Source: Acetatifactor sp. (GTDB lineage Bacteria; Bacillota; Clostridia; Lachnospirales; Lachnospiraceae). From it: a DNA stretch of 64,000 bases. The translations under genes and the position numbers were made by a program. Positions 9,803 to 16,727 of this stretch are shown one piece after another (the first letter of the stretch is position 1; every line of letters starts with the position of its first letter). The notes under the pieces are model-generated. The model made no database searches, was not told the DNA's origin, and saw nothing but the letters and a program-made list of their open reading frames with translations. The stretch spans positions 1 to 64,000 of the forward strand of contig JAIDDH010000073.1 in assembly GCA_029055435.1 (NCBI GenBank). Direction: 5' to 3'.

Positions 9803-10873
9803 ATGACCATGGCACGTTTGACGATTTATAAGGATTCCAATATGAATTCCACAGCGGTTTCCAATCGCTTTATAGATGAATATATGGAGGGCGCAAATGA
9901 GGCACAGCTCAAGGTATATCTGTATCTGCTCCGCATGCTGGGGGCCAATCAGGCTACCAGTGTGTCCGATCTTGCGGACAAGTTTAATCACACAGAGCGG
10001 GAGATCATCCGCTCTCTGAAATACTGGGAAAAGCAGCAGCTTCTGACCCTGGATTATGATGCGCAGGGCATCCCTGTGGGAATCCATTTCAAGGATCTTG
10101 AGACCGGTTCTGTGATGGATACAAAACGCGCCTCCACCTCCCAGTCGCTGGCCATGTTTATGGAGCCTGCCGGAGAGTCTTTGGGACAGACTGCAGAAGA
10201 CCATACGGTCTCTCCCTATGCAAAACCTGCCTACACAACAGATCAGCTCCGGGAGTTCAAGGGACGCAGCGAGACCGCACAGCTCCTGTTCATCGCGGAG
10301 TCTTACATCGGCCGCCCCCTGACCCCGGCGGAGATGAAATCCATCCTGTTTTTCACGGATGCGCTTCATTTCTCAGAGGATTTAATTGACCATCTGATCG
10401 CCTACTGCGTGGACCGCGGCAAGAAGGATTTTAAATACATGGAAAAAGTGGCCGTGAACTGGGCCGAGAACGGTGTGACTACGCCGGGACAGGCCAGGAA
10501 ATTTGCCACTAAATATGACAAGAATGTCTATACCATAATGAATGCGCTGGGCAAACACAATGCGCCTACTGTCAAGGAGGCCGAGTACATCACCCGCTGG
10601 ACCTGCCAGTACGGCTTTGACATGGATATCATTCTGGAGGCCTGTGAGCGCACTGTGATGGCCACAGACCGCCACCGCCTGGAATACGCGGAAAGTATCC
10701 TGAGCAGCTGGCTTCAGGAGAATGTGCATCACAAGGCAGACATACACAAGATCGACGAACTCTACCATCGCAAAAAAAATGCCGCCAAGCCGGCATCCAA
10801 CAATAAATTCAATCAATTCTCCCAGAACAGCTATGACTTTGACGAGCTGGAGAAAGAGCTTCTGCGCAACTAA
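9803..10873 (+). CDS. DnaD domain primosome protein
   Basis: A 356-residue protein. The N-terminal part looks like a winged helix (KVYLYLLRML, VSDLADKFNHTEREIIRSLKYWEKQQLL), as in DnaD/DnaB replication initiation proteins. The middle holds the DnaD/DnaB C-terminal domain with YMEKVAVNWAENGVTT, matching the YxxxI-W-G motif that binds DNA. In Firmicutes such proteins help load the replicative helicase at oriC and at restart sites. The first in-frame ATG lies upstream of the promoter; the ATG at 9803 with GGAGAAAGG is chosen. The helicase-loader-like gene follows 18 bases later, supporting a shared role in helicase loading. Whether it is functionally DnaD or DnaB cannot be decided from sequence alone. 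Confidence 0.85.
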   Translation: MTMARLTIYKDSNMNSTAVSNRFIDEYMEGANEAQLKVYLYLLRMLGANQATSVSDLADKFNHTEREIIRSLKYWEKQQLLTLDYDAQGIPVGIHFKDLETGSVMDTKRASTSQSLAMFMEPAGESLGQTAEDHTVSPYAKPAYTTDQLREFKGRSETAQLLFIAESYIGRPLTPAEMKSILFFTDALHFSEDLIDHLIAYCVDRGKKDFKYMEKVAVNWAENGVTTPGQARKFATKYDKNVYTIMNALGKHNAPTVKEAEYITRWTCQYGFDMDIILEACERTVMATDRHRLEYAESILSSWLQENVHHKADIHKIDELYHRKKNAAKPASNNKFNQFSQNSYDFDELEKELLRN

Positions 10874-10891
10874 TGCCGAAAGGAGACCCGC

Positions 10892-11884
10892 ATGGCACTG
10901 AGCAATCAGCAATATGAGTCCATCATGAGGCGCTATGAACAGACCCGGGATGCCAACCGCCATATAATGGAGGAGCGCAGGGAGACTGTTCTGCACCGCA
11001 TCCCCGAATATGGGGAGCTGGAAGCATCCGTGGGAAGCGTCTCTCTGGCCAAGGCACAATGCCTTCTGAACGGGGATGATACTGCTCTCCCCTCTCTGCA
11101 CGCCTTTCTGGATGAAATCAGGCAAAAAAAACAGGAGCTTCTCACAGCCGCCGGCTTTCCCGCCGACTTTCTGGAGCCTGTTTATACCTGTGCAGACTGC
11201 AAGGACACGGGATATCTGGACGGCGAATACCCGCAGAAAGAAAAATGTCACTGCCTTCGTCAGCAGGAAATTTCCATTCTCTATGAACAATCCAATATTC
11301 AGGCGACCATTGCCCGGGAAAATTTCTCCACCCTCTCCTATGAGTATTATCAGGGCGAGGATTTGGAGCGTTTTCAGGGCGCGGTGAAAATCTGCAAAGA
11401 CTTTGTTCGGGATTTCGGACAGGATTACCGCAATCTTTTCTTTTATGGTACTGTGGGAACCGGAAAAAGCTTTCTCTCGGGCTGTGTGGCCGGAGAACTT
11501 CTGAAACAGGGATATTCTGTGATTTATTTCAGCAGTGCCGCCCTATTCGACACACTGGCACGATACACTTTTGACACAAAAATGAAAGAAACTCTTTACA
11601 ATTTTTACGAAGACCTTTACAATTGTGAATTGGTAATCATCGACGATTTGGGTACGGAGGTGACCAACTCTTTTGTGGCATCTCAATTATTCTCCTGCCT
11701 GAACGAACGTCATCTGCGCCAAAGGGCCACTGTTATCTCCACAAACCTGGGCCTGGAGGAACTGCGAGATCGCTATTCGGATAGAATTTTTTCCAGAATT
11801 ACCAGCAACTATACTCTTTGTAAGCTGACCGGTTCAGATATCCGCATGCGCAGGAAACTATCAAACCTACATATGACAGAATAG
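10892..11884 (+). CDS. DnaC/DnaI-like helicase loader ATPase
   Basis: A 330-residue AAA+ protein with Walker A YGTVGTGKSF, Walker B LVIIDDLG, sensor VISTNLG and an arginine-rich end RYSDRIFSRI, the pattern of DnaC/DnaI helicase loaders. The N-terminal half carries four cysteines (YTCADCKDTGY, then KCHC), a probable zinc-binding knuckle as found in DnaI-type loaders. It loads DnaB helicase on single-stranded DNA. The ATG at 10892 has AAAGGAG upstream and follows the DnaD-like gene by 18 bases; prs follows by 19 bases, so the three form one operon. Confidence 0.88.
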   Translation: MALSNQQYESIMRRYEQTRDANRHIMEERRETVLHRIPEYGELEASVGSVSLAKAQCLLNGDDTALPSLHAFLDEIRQKKQELLTAAGFPADFLEPVYTCADCKDTGYLDGEYPQKEKCHCLRQQEISILYEQSNIQATIARENFSTLSYEYYQGEDLERFQGAVKICKDFVRDFGQDYRNLFFYGTVGTGKSFLSGCVAGELLKQGYSVIYFSSAALFDTLARYTFDTKMKETLYNFYEDLYNCELVIIDDLGTEVTNSFVASQLFSCLNERHLRQRATVISTNLGLEELRDRYSDRIFSRITSNYTLCKLTGSDIRMRRKLSNLHMTE

Positions 11885-11903
11885 AAAGCGAGGATATTTT
11901 TGC

Positions 11904-13088
11904 ATGAGCAACCGCGAAGAAAAGCGTAATTTGGAGACCATCCCCGTCGGTTCACTGGGTATCATTGCTCTGGAGAGCTGCAGAACCCTGAGCGAGATGG
12001 TAGACAGTTATCTGGTGAAATGGAGAACCGAGCGGGAGAGCGAGCACAAAGAGTCTCTGGCCTTCTCGGGATATATGCGTGACACCTACCTTCTGGACAC
12101 CAAGGTGCCCCGCTTTGGTTCGGGTGAGGCAAAGGGCATCATCATGGAGTCCGTCCGCGGCACAGATTTGTATCTGTTAGTAGATGTGTTGAACTACTCC
12201 AAGACATACTCCCTCTGCGGACATGAAAATCACATGTCTCCCGACGACCACTATCAGGATCTGAAGCGCGTTATCGCCGCCGTAGGAGGCAAGGCGAGAC
12301 GCATCACTGTCATCATGCCCTTCCTCTATGAGAGCCGCCAGCATAAGAGAACCTCCAGAGAGTCTCTGGACTGTGCGCTGGCCTTACAGGAACTGGTTGC
12401 CATGGGTGTGGACAATATTATTACCTTCGATGCCCATGACCCCAGAGTGCAAAACGCCATTCCCCTGCACGGCTTTGAGACCGTTCAGCCCGCCTACCAG
12501 TTTATCAAGGGCCTGCTGCGCCATGTAAAGGATTTGCAGATTGATTCCGATCACATGATGGTCATCAGCCCGGACGAGGGCGGAATGAGCCGCGCTATCT
12601 ATATTGCCAATGTGCTGGAGCTGGATATGGGTATGTTCTATAAGCGCAGGGATTACACCCGCATCGTTGACGGCCGCAATCCCATCGTCGCCCATGAGTT
12701 TCTGGGAAGCAGTGTGGAAGGCAAAGATATGATTATCATTGACGATATGATTTCTTCCGGCGAAAGTGTGCTGGAGGTTGCCACCGCCCTGAAAGAGCGC
12801 AAGGCCAACAAGATTTTTGTGTTCGCCACCTTCGGCCTCTTTACCAGCGGTCTGGACAAGTTTGACCGGGCCTATGAGAACGGTATCATCGACAGAGTGC
12901 TTACCACCAATCTCATCTACCAGACTCCTGAACTGTTAAAGCGCAGCTGGTATATCGACTGCGATATGAGCAAATATATCGCCTACATCATCGATACCTT
13001 AAACCACGATTCCTCCATCAGCGATCTCTTGAATCCCAACGAGAGAATCCAGAGCATCGTGAGCAGATATAAAGCAGGTGAACTGTAA
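11904..13088 (+). CDS. prs: Ribose-phosphate pyrophosphokinase, long form
   Basis: A 394-residue member of the PRPP synthetase family, clearly longer than the usual 310-320. Recognisable parts are RTSRESLDCALALQELVAM and ITFDAHDPRVQNAIP (the DxHxxQ region after the flexible loop), VISPDEGG and the PRPP-binding loop MIIIDDMISSGES. It makes PRPP from ribose-5-phosphate and ATP for nucleotide, His and Trp synthesis. The extra length is mainly N-terminal. The PRPP loop reads SSGES rather than the common DTAGT, so this belongs to a divergent branch and its substrate or regulation may differ. Last gene of the primosome operon; a perfect inverted repeat follows at 13101. Confidence 0.85.
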   Translation: MSNREEKRNLETIPVGSLGIIALESCRTLSEMVDSYLVKWRTERESEHKESLAFSGYMRDTYLLDTKVPRFGSGEAKGIIMESVRGTDLYLLVDVLNYSKTYSLCGHENHMSPDDHYQDLKRVIAAVGGKARRITVIMPFLYESRQHKRTSRESLDCALALQELVAMGVDNIITFDAHDPRVQNAIPLHGFETVQPAYQFIKGLLRHVKDLQIDSDHMMVISPDEGGMSRAIYIANVLELDMGMFYKRRDYTRIVDGRNPIVAHEFLGSSVEGKDMIIIDDMISSGESVLEVATALKERKANKIFVFATFGLFTSGLDKFDRAYENGIIDRVLTTNLIYQTPELLKRSWYIDCDMSKYIAYIIDTLNHDSSISDLLNPNERIQSIVSRYKAGEL

Positions 13089-13100
13089 AATATAATGGTT

Positions 13101-13136
13101 CGGCCTAAAACATAGCAACCACAATGTTTTAGGCCG
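13101..13136. terminator. 13-bp perfect inverted repeat after prs, possible terminator
   Basis: CGGCCTAAAACAT and its exact complement flank a 10-base loop, 12 bases past the prs stop and just beyond the end of the convergent XRE gene. There is no clear T run, so it may be a weak bidirectional terminator or the edge of the AT-rich island that follows. Confidence 0.5.
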
Positions 13137-13148
13137 ATGTTACAATTT

Positions 13149-13655
13149 CTATTGCCTTTTCAACAATCTTTGTTTAAATGCTTTTATTCTCTGACCGTGG
13201 CGGCTTGTAATGATTATTCCGCAAACCACCATTCCGCATGCCGCTCCCTCGGAAAAATCAGAGATTGTGCTCATAACATTGTTATCAACAAGGCTTGTAT
13301 GGCCTATTAACTGAGAAATAAGCCAAAGCATTGCGCCTATGAATAAGAGCCGGTGAACTCTTTTGATATATAGCTCTGTTTCACTATTTGTGTAATCTAC
13401 CGCTTTCAATACAGTTTCTTCTAATTCCTTATTCATTTTCTCGCTTTTCCTTTCTCCGTCAAGTAACTCTCGCAGGTCAATTTCATAATAATCTGAAATC
13501 TGAATTAAAATATCCAAATCAGGCATATTGTTTCCGTTTTCCCAACGGGATACAGTTCTGTTTGAAACATGTACGACTTCTGCAAACTGTTCCTGCGTGA
13601 GTCCCTTTTCATTTCTAAGTTCCTTCAGCAACGCACCTATTTTTTTCGGGTTCAA
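13149..13655 (-). CDS. XRE-family regulator with membrane-like C-terminus
   Basis: A 168-residue protein. The first 65 residues are a Cro/C1-type helix-turn-helix (LLKELRNEKGLTQEQFAEVV, SNRTVSRWENG) that binds DNA. After a polar linker, two hydrophobic stretches (LFIGAMLWLISQLIG and a second ending GMVVCGIIITS) suggest membrane attachment. The start is TTG at 13655, seven bases after a strong AAGGAGG; no ATG fits. It lies on the same strand as, and downstream of, the Thg1-like/kinase/unknown genes, with a 112-base gap after the Thg1-like stop, and may regulate them. The sequence is AT-rich like the rest of the island. Confidence 0.85.
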   Translation of the reverse strand: MNPKKIGALLKELRNEKGLTQEQFAEVVHVSNRTVSRWENGNNMPDLDILIQISDYYEIDLRELLDGERKSEKMNKELEETVLKAVDYTNSETELYIKRVHRLLFIGAMLWLISQLIGHTSLVDNNVMSTISDFSEGAACGMVVCGIIITSRHGQRIKAFKQRLLKRQ

Positions 13656-13767
13656 TCAATGTCCCTCCTTTCGAGAAAATCTTATCCAAACAGAGACAAA
13701 ATTACCACGACACAAAGCGAGAAATGCCGTATTTACCTGACAAGACATATGATGTCCACCCTAATTC

Positions 13768-14529
13768 CTATTCCCTATTTGCAAACGCCGCAACCCATTC
13801 TCCATATTCCTTACCAAGCATAAGCTCATAATCCACCGTAAGCTCTCTTCTTGTCGTCTGCACGATTTCCTTTTTAGCAGGATTGTATCCTTCTTTTACG
13901 CTGTCTTGAAAATAAACCCCGATACCTCGTTTCTGCCAATTCGGAAGATCATTATAATTAATCCCCTTTTGAAATAACAATTCATTTTTAAAGGACACTG
14001 ATTTCCCCTCCAGCATTGCCGTCGCCTGTCCCTGTCCGATGCCCTCTTTTCTTAACGCCCAGTAACAGTGCGAATTAAGAGAATTTCTATGCGCATCCTC
14101 CTGTCTCCATATAAAGTAATCAGCCACCTTCTCAAGATTTGGAAGTGGAATAACTCGGCAGTCAAACGTCGCGACCTGTCCTAATTTCAGAGAAAACACA
14201 GCACTTGCCTCTCCCGCAAGCGTAGAATTGATTTTCCTTACTTTTCTGCCAAAAGTATTGTCTTTCGCATGAAATAAAAGCGAAATCTCATCGCTCTCCG
14301 TAAAGCCATAGACAATGCGAAAACCGCACCCCATAAGATACTTCACCGTTTCAACCATATAATCTCTGAACCGCGCATCAAAGGGCGCTTCAAATTTACA
14401 GATTTCCTTTGTCAGCTTTGTAAACGACCTGCCGTCAAGTCTTGCCACAAGATACATATCCGGCAGTATGTACTGGTCAAGCGATTCCTCATAAATACGC
14501 ATCTGCCTGTCAAAATCATCAAATTTCAT
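13768..14529 (-). CDS. Thg1-like 3'-5' polymerase (tRNA repair type)
   Basis: A 253-residue member of the Thg1 family. The palm motif ARLDGRSFTKLT supplies Asp32, and GFTESDEISLLF supplies Asp80-Glu81, matching the metal-binding acids of tRNA-His guanylyltransferase. DAHRNSLNSHCYW around residues 146-157 matches the HxxN motif seen in bacterial Thg1-like proteins. Bacterial members add nucleotides in the 3'-5' direction to 5'-truncated tRNAs, so this is likely RNA repair rather than G-1 addition. The start ATG is two bases after the stop of the polynucleotide-kinase-like gene, so they are coupled: the kinase could phosphorylate a 5' end that this enzyme then extends. Uneven distribution in bacteria and AT-rich codons suggest horizontal gain. 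Confidence 0.9.
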   Translation of the reverse strand: MKFDDFDRQMRIYEESLDQYILPDMYLVARLDGRSFTKLTKEICKFEAPFDARFRDYMVETVKYLMGCGFRIVYGFTESDEISLLFHAKDNTFGRKVRKINSTLAGEASAVFSLKLGQVATFDCRVIPLPNLEKVADYFIWRQEDAHRNSLNSHCYWALRKEGIGQGQATAMLEGKSVSFKNELLFQKGINYNDLPNWQKRGIGVYFQDSVKEGYNPAKKEIVQTTRRELTVDYELMLGKEYGEWVAAFANRE

Positions 14530-14531
14530 CT

Positions 14532-14990
14532 CTATAACTCTGCTCCTTCCTTCCAGTCCTCCACAATCATCCGTCCATTCTCCATGTGGACAAAATACAG
14601 TTTATCAAAACCCTCTGCGTAACTTGGCATCTCCAATTTATTGGAAGTCGCCGCAATCGCAGTTCTTGGCACCTTCGCTTTTCCTTCTCTTTTTTCATTG
14701 CGCTCCACACAATCACTGATACATGACCGGAAAAAATATCCCGTAATATGGTATCCGTTTTCTTTGGCCTTGCTGATATAACCTTCCCTGTCCGCCACCG
14801 TCGGATTTGTGTTATCAATAACCATGCTCTTCCCCAAAGCCAAACACTCCTCCAACGCAATCCGCTCCTTGTTGCGGGTGTGCAGAATATCCAGGCTGAT
14901 ATGTGCATATTGCGCAAGCTGCTCATGGTAAAATGTCGTCTTTCCACTCGCCTGTATTCCTATAAAAATAATCATTTCTTTGCTGTTCAT
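14532..14990 (-). CDS. Polynucleotide-kinase-like P-loop protein
   Basis: A 152-residue single-domain P-loop kinase with Walker A FIGIQASGKTTF (Lys17), an Asp in SLDILHTRN typical of T4 Pnk-type 5' kinases, MVIDNTNPT and a lid rich in Arg/Lys (RNEKREGKAKVPRTAI). Family knowledge: such small kinases phosphorylate 5'-OH ends of RNA or DNA, though relatives act on other small substrates. The ATG at 14990 has GGAG nine bases upstream and starts six bases after the stop of the unknown gene; its own stop is two bases before the Thg1-like start. This tight order makes 5' end healing before 3'-5' addition the simplest reading. Confidence 0.8.
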   Translation of the reverse strand: MNSKEMIIFIGIQASGKTTFYHEQLAQYAHISLDILHTRNKERIALEECLALGKSMVIDNTNPTVADREGYISKAKENGYHITGYFFRSCISDCVERNEKREGKAKVPRTAIAATSNKLEMPSYAEGFDKLYFVHMENGRMIVEDWKEGAEL

Positions 14991-14996
14991 ATTCTC

Positions 14997-15812
14997 TCAC
15001 TCCATATCTCTTTCCTCCGCATCAGGCAACGCAGTTTCATTAATCGCATACAAGACAGCCAGCCGAATTTGTTTAAGCAATTCATTTGATAGATTTTCAT
15101 AATCATCATCCATGCCCTTTTTATGTGCCGCGTACGGTGGGCTGTCATTCCAAGAGCCCATCGCGCCAAACACATCCGCTACAGAAGAAGCATAAAACAT
15201 TCGCTTTTTTTCCTCTGAAATATCTGGTAAATGAATTGGTCTGCCATTGGGATATTTATCCGGAATTTCACCTTTACCACTTAAAATGCCGTGCGCATTA
15301 CGGAAAGTATCTCCGAAGTTTTTGAATCCAATTTGATCTGCAAATTCACCTATTCTTAAAAGGATATCCCTAAATTCCTTAATATTATTTTCAAATTGCG
15401 GCATTATTGAAGGTGGATTATCCCATTTATATTCTTGATATTCAACATTCCATTTCTGCTGAGATTTTTCAAATTCCCATGTCGCAATCCAATATGTGAC
15501 CAAATTATCCTTATAAACAGTAAGAATACATGATCGATTTACATTAGAAAATCCTAATAGTGCTCTATCTGGAACTTGTAAAGGAGTAAGAAATTTTATA
15601 TCATAAACTCCTTTTTTCATACAATATCTAAACCATTCCTGAGGATTACCCGCTTCATTGGATTTTTCTCCAAAAAGCGTTCTATGAGGAATAAAACGAA
15701 ACTTTATAGAATTTACATATTCCTCGCACCGATATATAAACTCTTTCTTTGTTGTTATTGAATTCCTCGCTGCATTAACCAGCATACAAATTTGATGCAT
15801 CTCACCATTCAT
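14997..15812 (-). CDS. Unknown protein, first gene of Thg1/kinase module
   Basis: I do not recognise this 271-residue protein. It is soluble, aromatic-rich, with WFRYCMKKGVYDIKFLTP, a Trp/Tyr-rich centre (YWIATWEFEKSQQKW) and a C-terminal block with MFYASSVADVFGAMGSWND followed by a helix. The ATG at 15812 has GGGGAG eight bases upstream. The frame stays open upstream as far as 15963, with only a GTG at 15923 and no good ribosome binding site, and the extra codons read like real protein (IWKTISYGFSKDLL); the gene may therefore be 5'-truncated at the island edge next to the queT riboswitch. Its stop is six bases before the kinase start. Association suggests substrate recognition or a toxin/sensor partner in RNA repair, but this is only context. 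Confidence 0.7.
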   Translation of the reverse strand: MNGEMHQICMLVNAARNSITTKKEFIYRCEEYVNSIKFRFIPHRTLFGEKSNEAGNPQEWFRYCMKKGVYDIKFLTPLQVPDRALLGFSNVNRSCILTVYKDNLVTYWIATWEFEKSQQKWNVEYQEYKWDNPPSIMPQFENNIKEFRDILLRIGEFADQIGFKNFGDTFRNAHGILSGKGEIPDKYPNGRPIHLPDISEEKKRMFYASSVADVFGAMGSWNDSPPYAAHKKGMDDDYENLSNELLKQIRLAVLYAINETALPDAEERDME

Positions 15813-15925
15813 CAGCATATCTCCCCAGATTCTGATTTGTGTTGATTTTATTACTTGACTTTTCCCAAATTCCTTATATAATAAATCCTTGGAAAATCCA
15901 TAGCTTATGGTTTTCCAAATCACAC

Positions 15926-15967
15926 CGTCAGTTCGAAACCATCCTGACGTAAAACAAAACTAAGGAG
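15926..15967 (+). promoter_or_regulatory. preQ1-I-type riboswitch upstream of queT
   Basis: CGTCAG (15926) pairs with CTGACG (15944) around a 12-base loop TTCGAAACCATC, followed by an A-rich tail AAAACAAAACTAAGGAG that runs into the Shine-Dalgarno. Stem length, loop length and the A-rich tail ending in ACTAA match the H-type pseudoknot architecture of preQ1-I riboswitches, and the gene behind it imports a queuosine precursor. The loop-tail pairing (TTCG with CTAA) has one mismatch, so the call is not certain. Control would be by hiding the ribosome binding site when preQ1 is bound. Confidence 0.65.
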
Positions 15968-15976
15968 AACAAAAAA

Positions 15977-16498
15977 ATGAACAAAAAAGTATTGTCACTT
16001 GTCCACGCGGCAGTCATTGCCGCTCTTTACGTCGTGCTGACACAGTTGGCCAACTCTCTGGGACTTGCGAGTCATGCCATTCAAGTTCGTTTCTCGGAAG
16101 CCCTGACGATTCTTCCCTTCTTCACACCGGCCGCCATACCGGGGCTGTTCGTGGGATGCCTGTTAGCCAATCTTCTCACCGGCGCTATTCCATGGGATAT
16201 TCTCTTTGGAAGTCTGGCTACCCTTTTGGGCGCGCTTGGCACCTATCTTCTCTGCGGACGCGCAAAACCCGACAGACAGACAGGGACAGTCAAAATCTTT
16301 CTTGCCCCTCTTCCCCCCATTATCGCCAATACGATCATCGTCCCCTTCGTGCTGGCTTACGCCTACAAATTTGAGGGCGGAATCCCTTATTTCATGCTCA
16401 CTGTGGGAATCGGCGAAATCATCTCCTGCGGCGTGCTGGGCATCTGCCTCTTGAAAATACTGCAAAAATACCGCAAACACATCTTCCCTCAGGATTAA
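15977..16498 (+). CDS. queT: QueT-family queuosine precursor transporter
   Basis: A 173-residue membrane protein with five to six hydrophobic segments and the QueT features HAIQVRFSEAL, PFFTPAAIPGLFVGC and LPPIIANTIIVPFVLAYAY. QueT proteins are substrate-binding S components of energy-coupling-factor transporters, importing a queuosine precursor (preQ1 or queuine) and sharing an EcfAAT module encoded elsewhere. The ATG at 15977 has AAGGAG seven to nine bases upstream, inside the A-rich tail of the predicted preQ1 riboswitch. No queuosine synthesis genes are nearby, consistent with salvage. The gene stands alone on the plus strand between the AT-rich island and a minus-strand operon. Confidence 0.9.
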   Translation: MNKKVLSLVHAAVIAALYVVLTQLANSLGLASHAIQVRFSEALTILPFFTPAAIPGLFVGCLLANLLTGAIPWDILFGSLATLLGALGTYLLCGRAKPDRQTGTVKIFLAPLPPIIANTIIVPFVLAYAYKFEGGIPYFMLTVGIGEIISCGVLGICLLKILQKYRKHIFPQD

Positions 16499-16550
16499 CC
16501 ATTCGCTCTCGCGATAGTACACTATCTGGCCCTTTCTGTAAACCAGCCTG

Positions 16551-16694
16551 GACGGGGGGCTCGTTTGTATGAAGACCCTTGAAAAACGTCAGCGCTTAAT
16601 GAGGTCATGAGTTGCGGAGCAACTCATCGAATTTAGCGTCTGCTACGTTTTTCTCGGAGCGCAAGCGTGTCTGAATACAAATGAGCCCCCTGTC
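16551..16694. repeat. 144-base nested hairpin element downstream of queT
   Basis: Three nested stems: an outer 20-base arm at 16551-16570 against 16675-16694 with 18 identities and two differences that both become G-U pairs in a plus-strand RNA; a perfect 9-bp stem GAAAAACGT (16581) with ACGTTTTTC (16645); and an apical perfect 9-bp stem ATGAGTTGC (16607) with GCAACTCAT (16619) closing on GGA. It lies in the convergent gap between queT and the 841-residue gene. The inner ends AGACCCT and GGAGCGCAAGCGTGTCT recur in the element at 34046-34352, so this is a family, perhaps a MITE or structured RNA. Confidence 0.75.
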
Positions 16695-16727
16695 CGGGCG
16701 ACGGTTTTCGGAAAAGCCGGACCCCCC

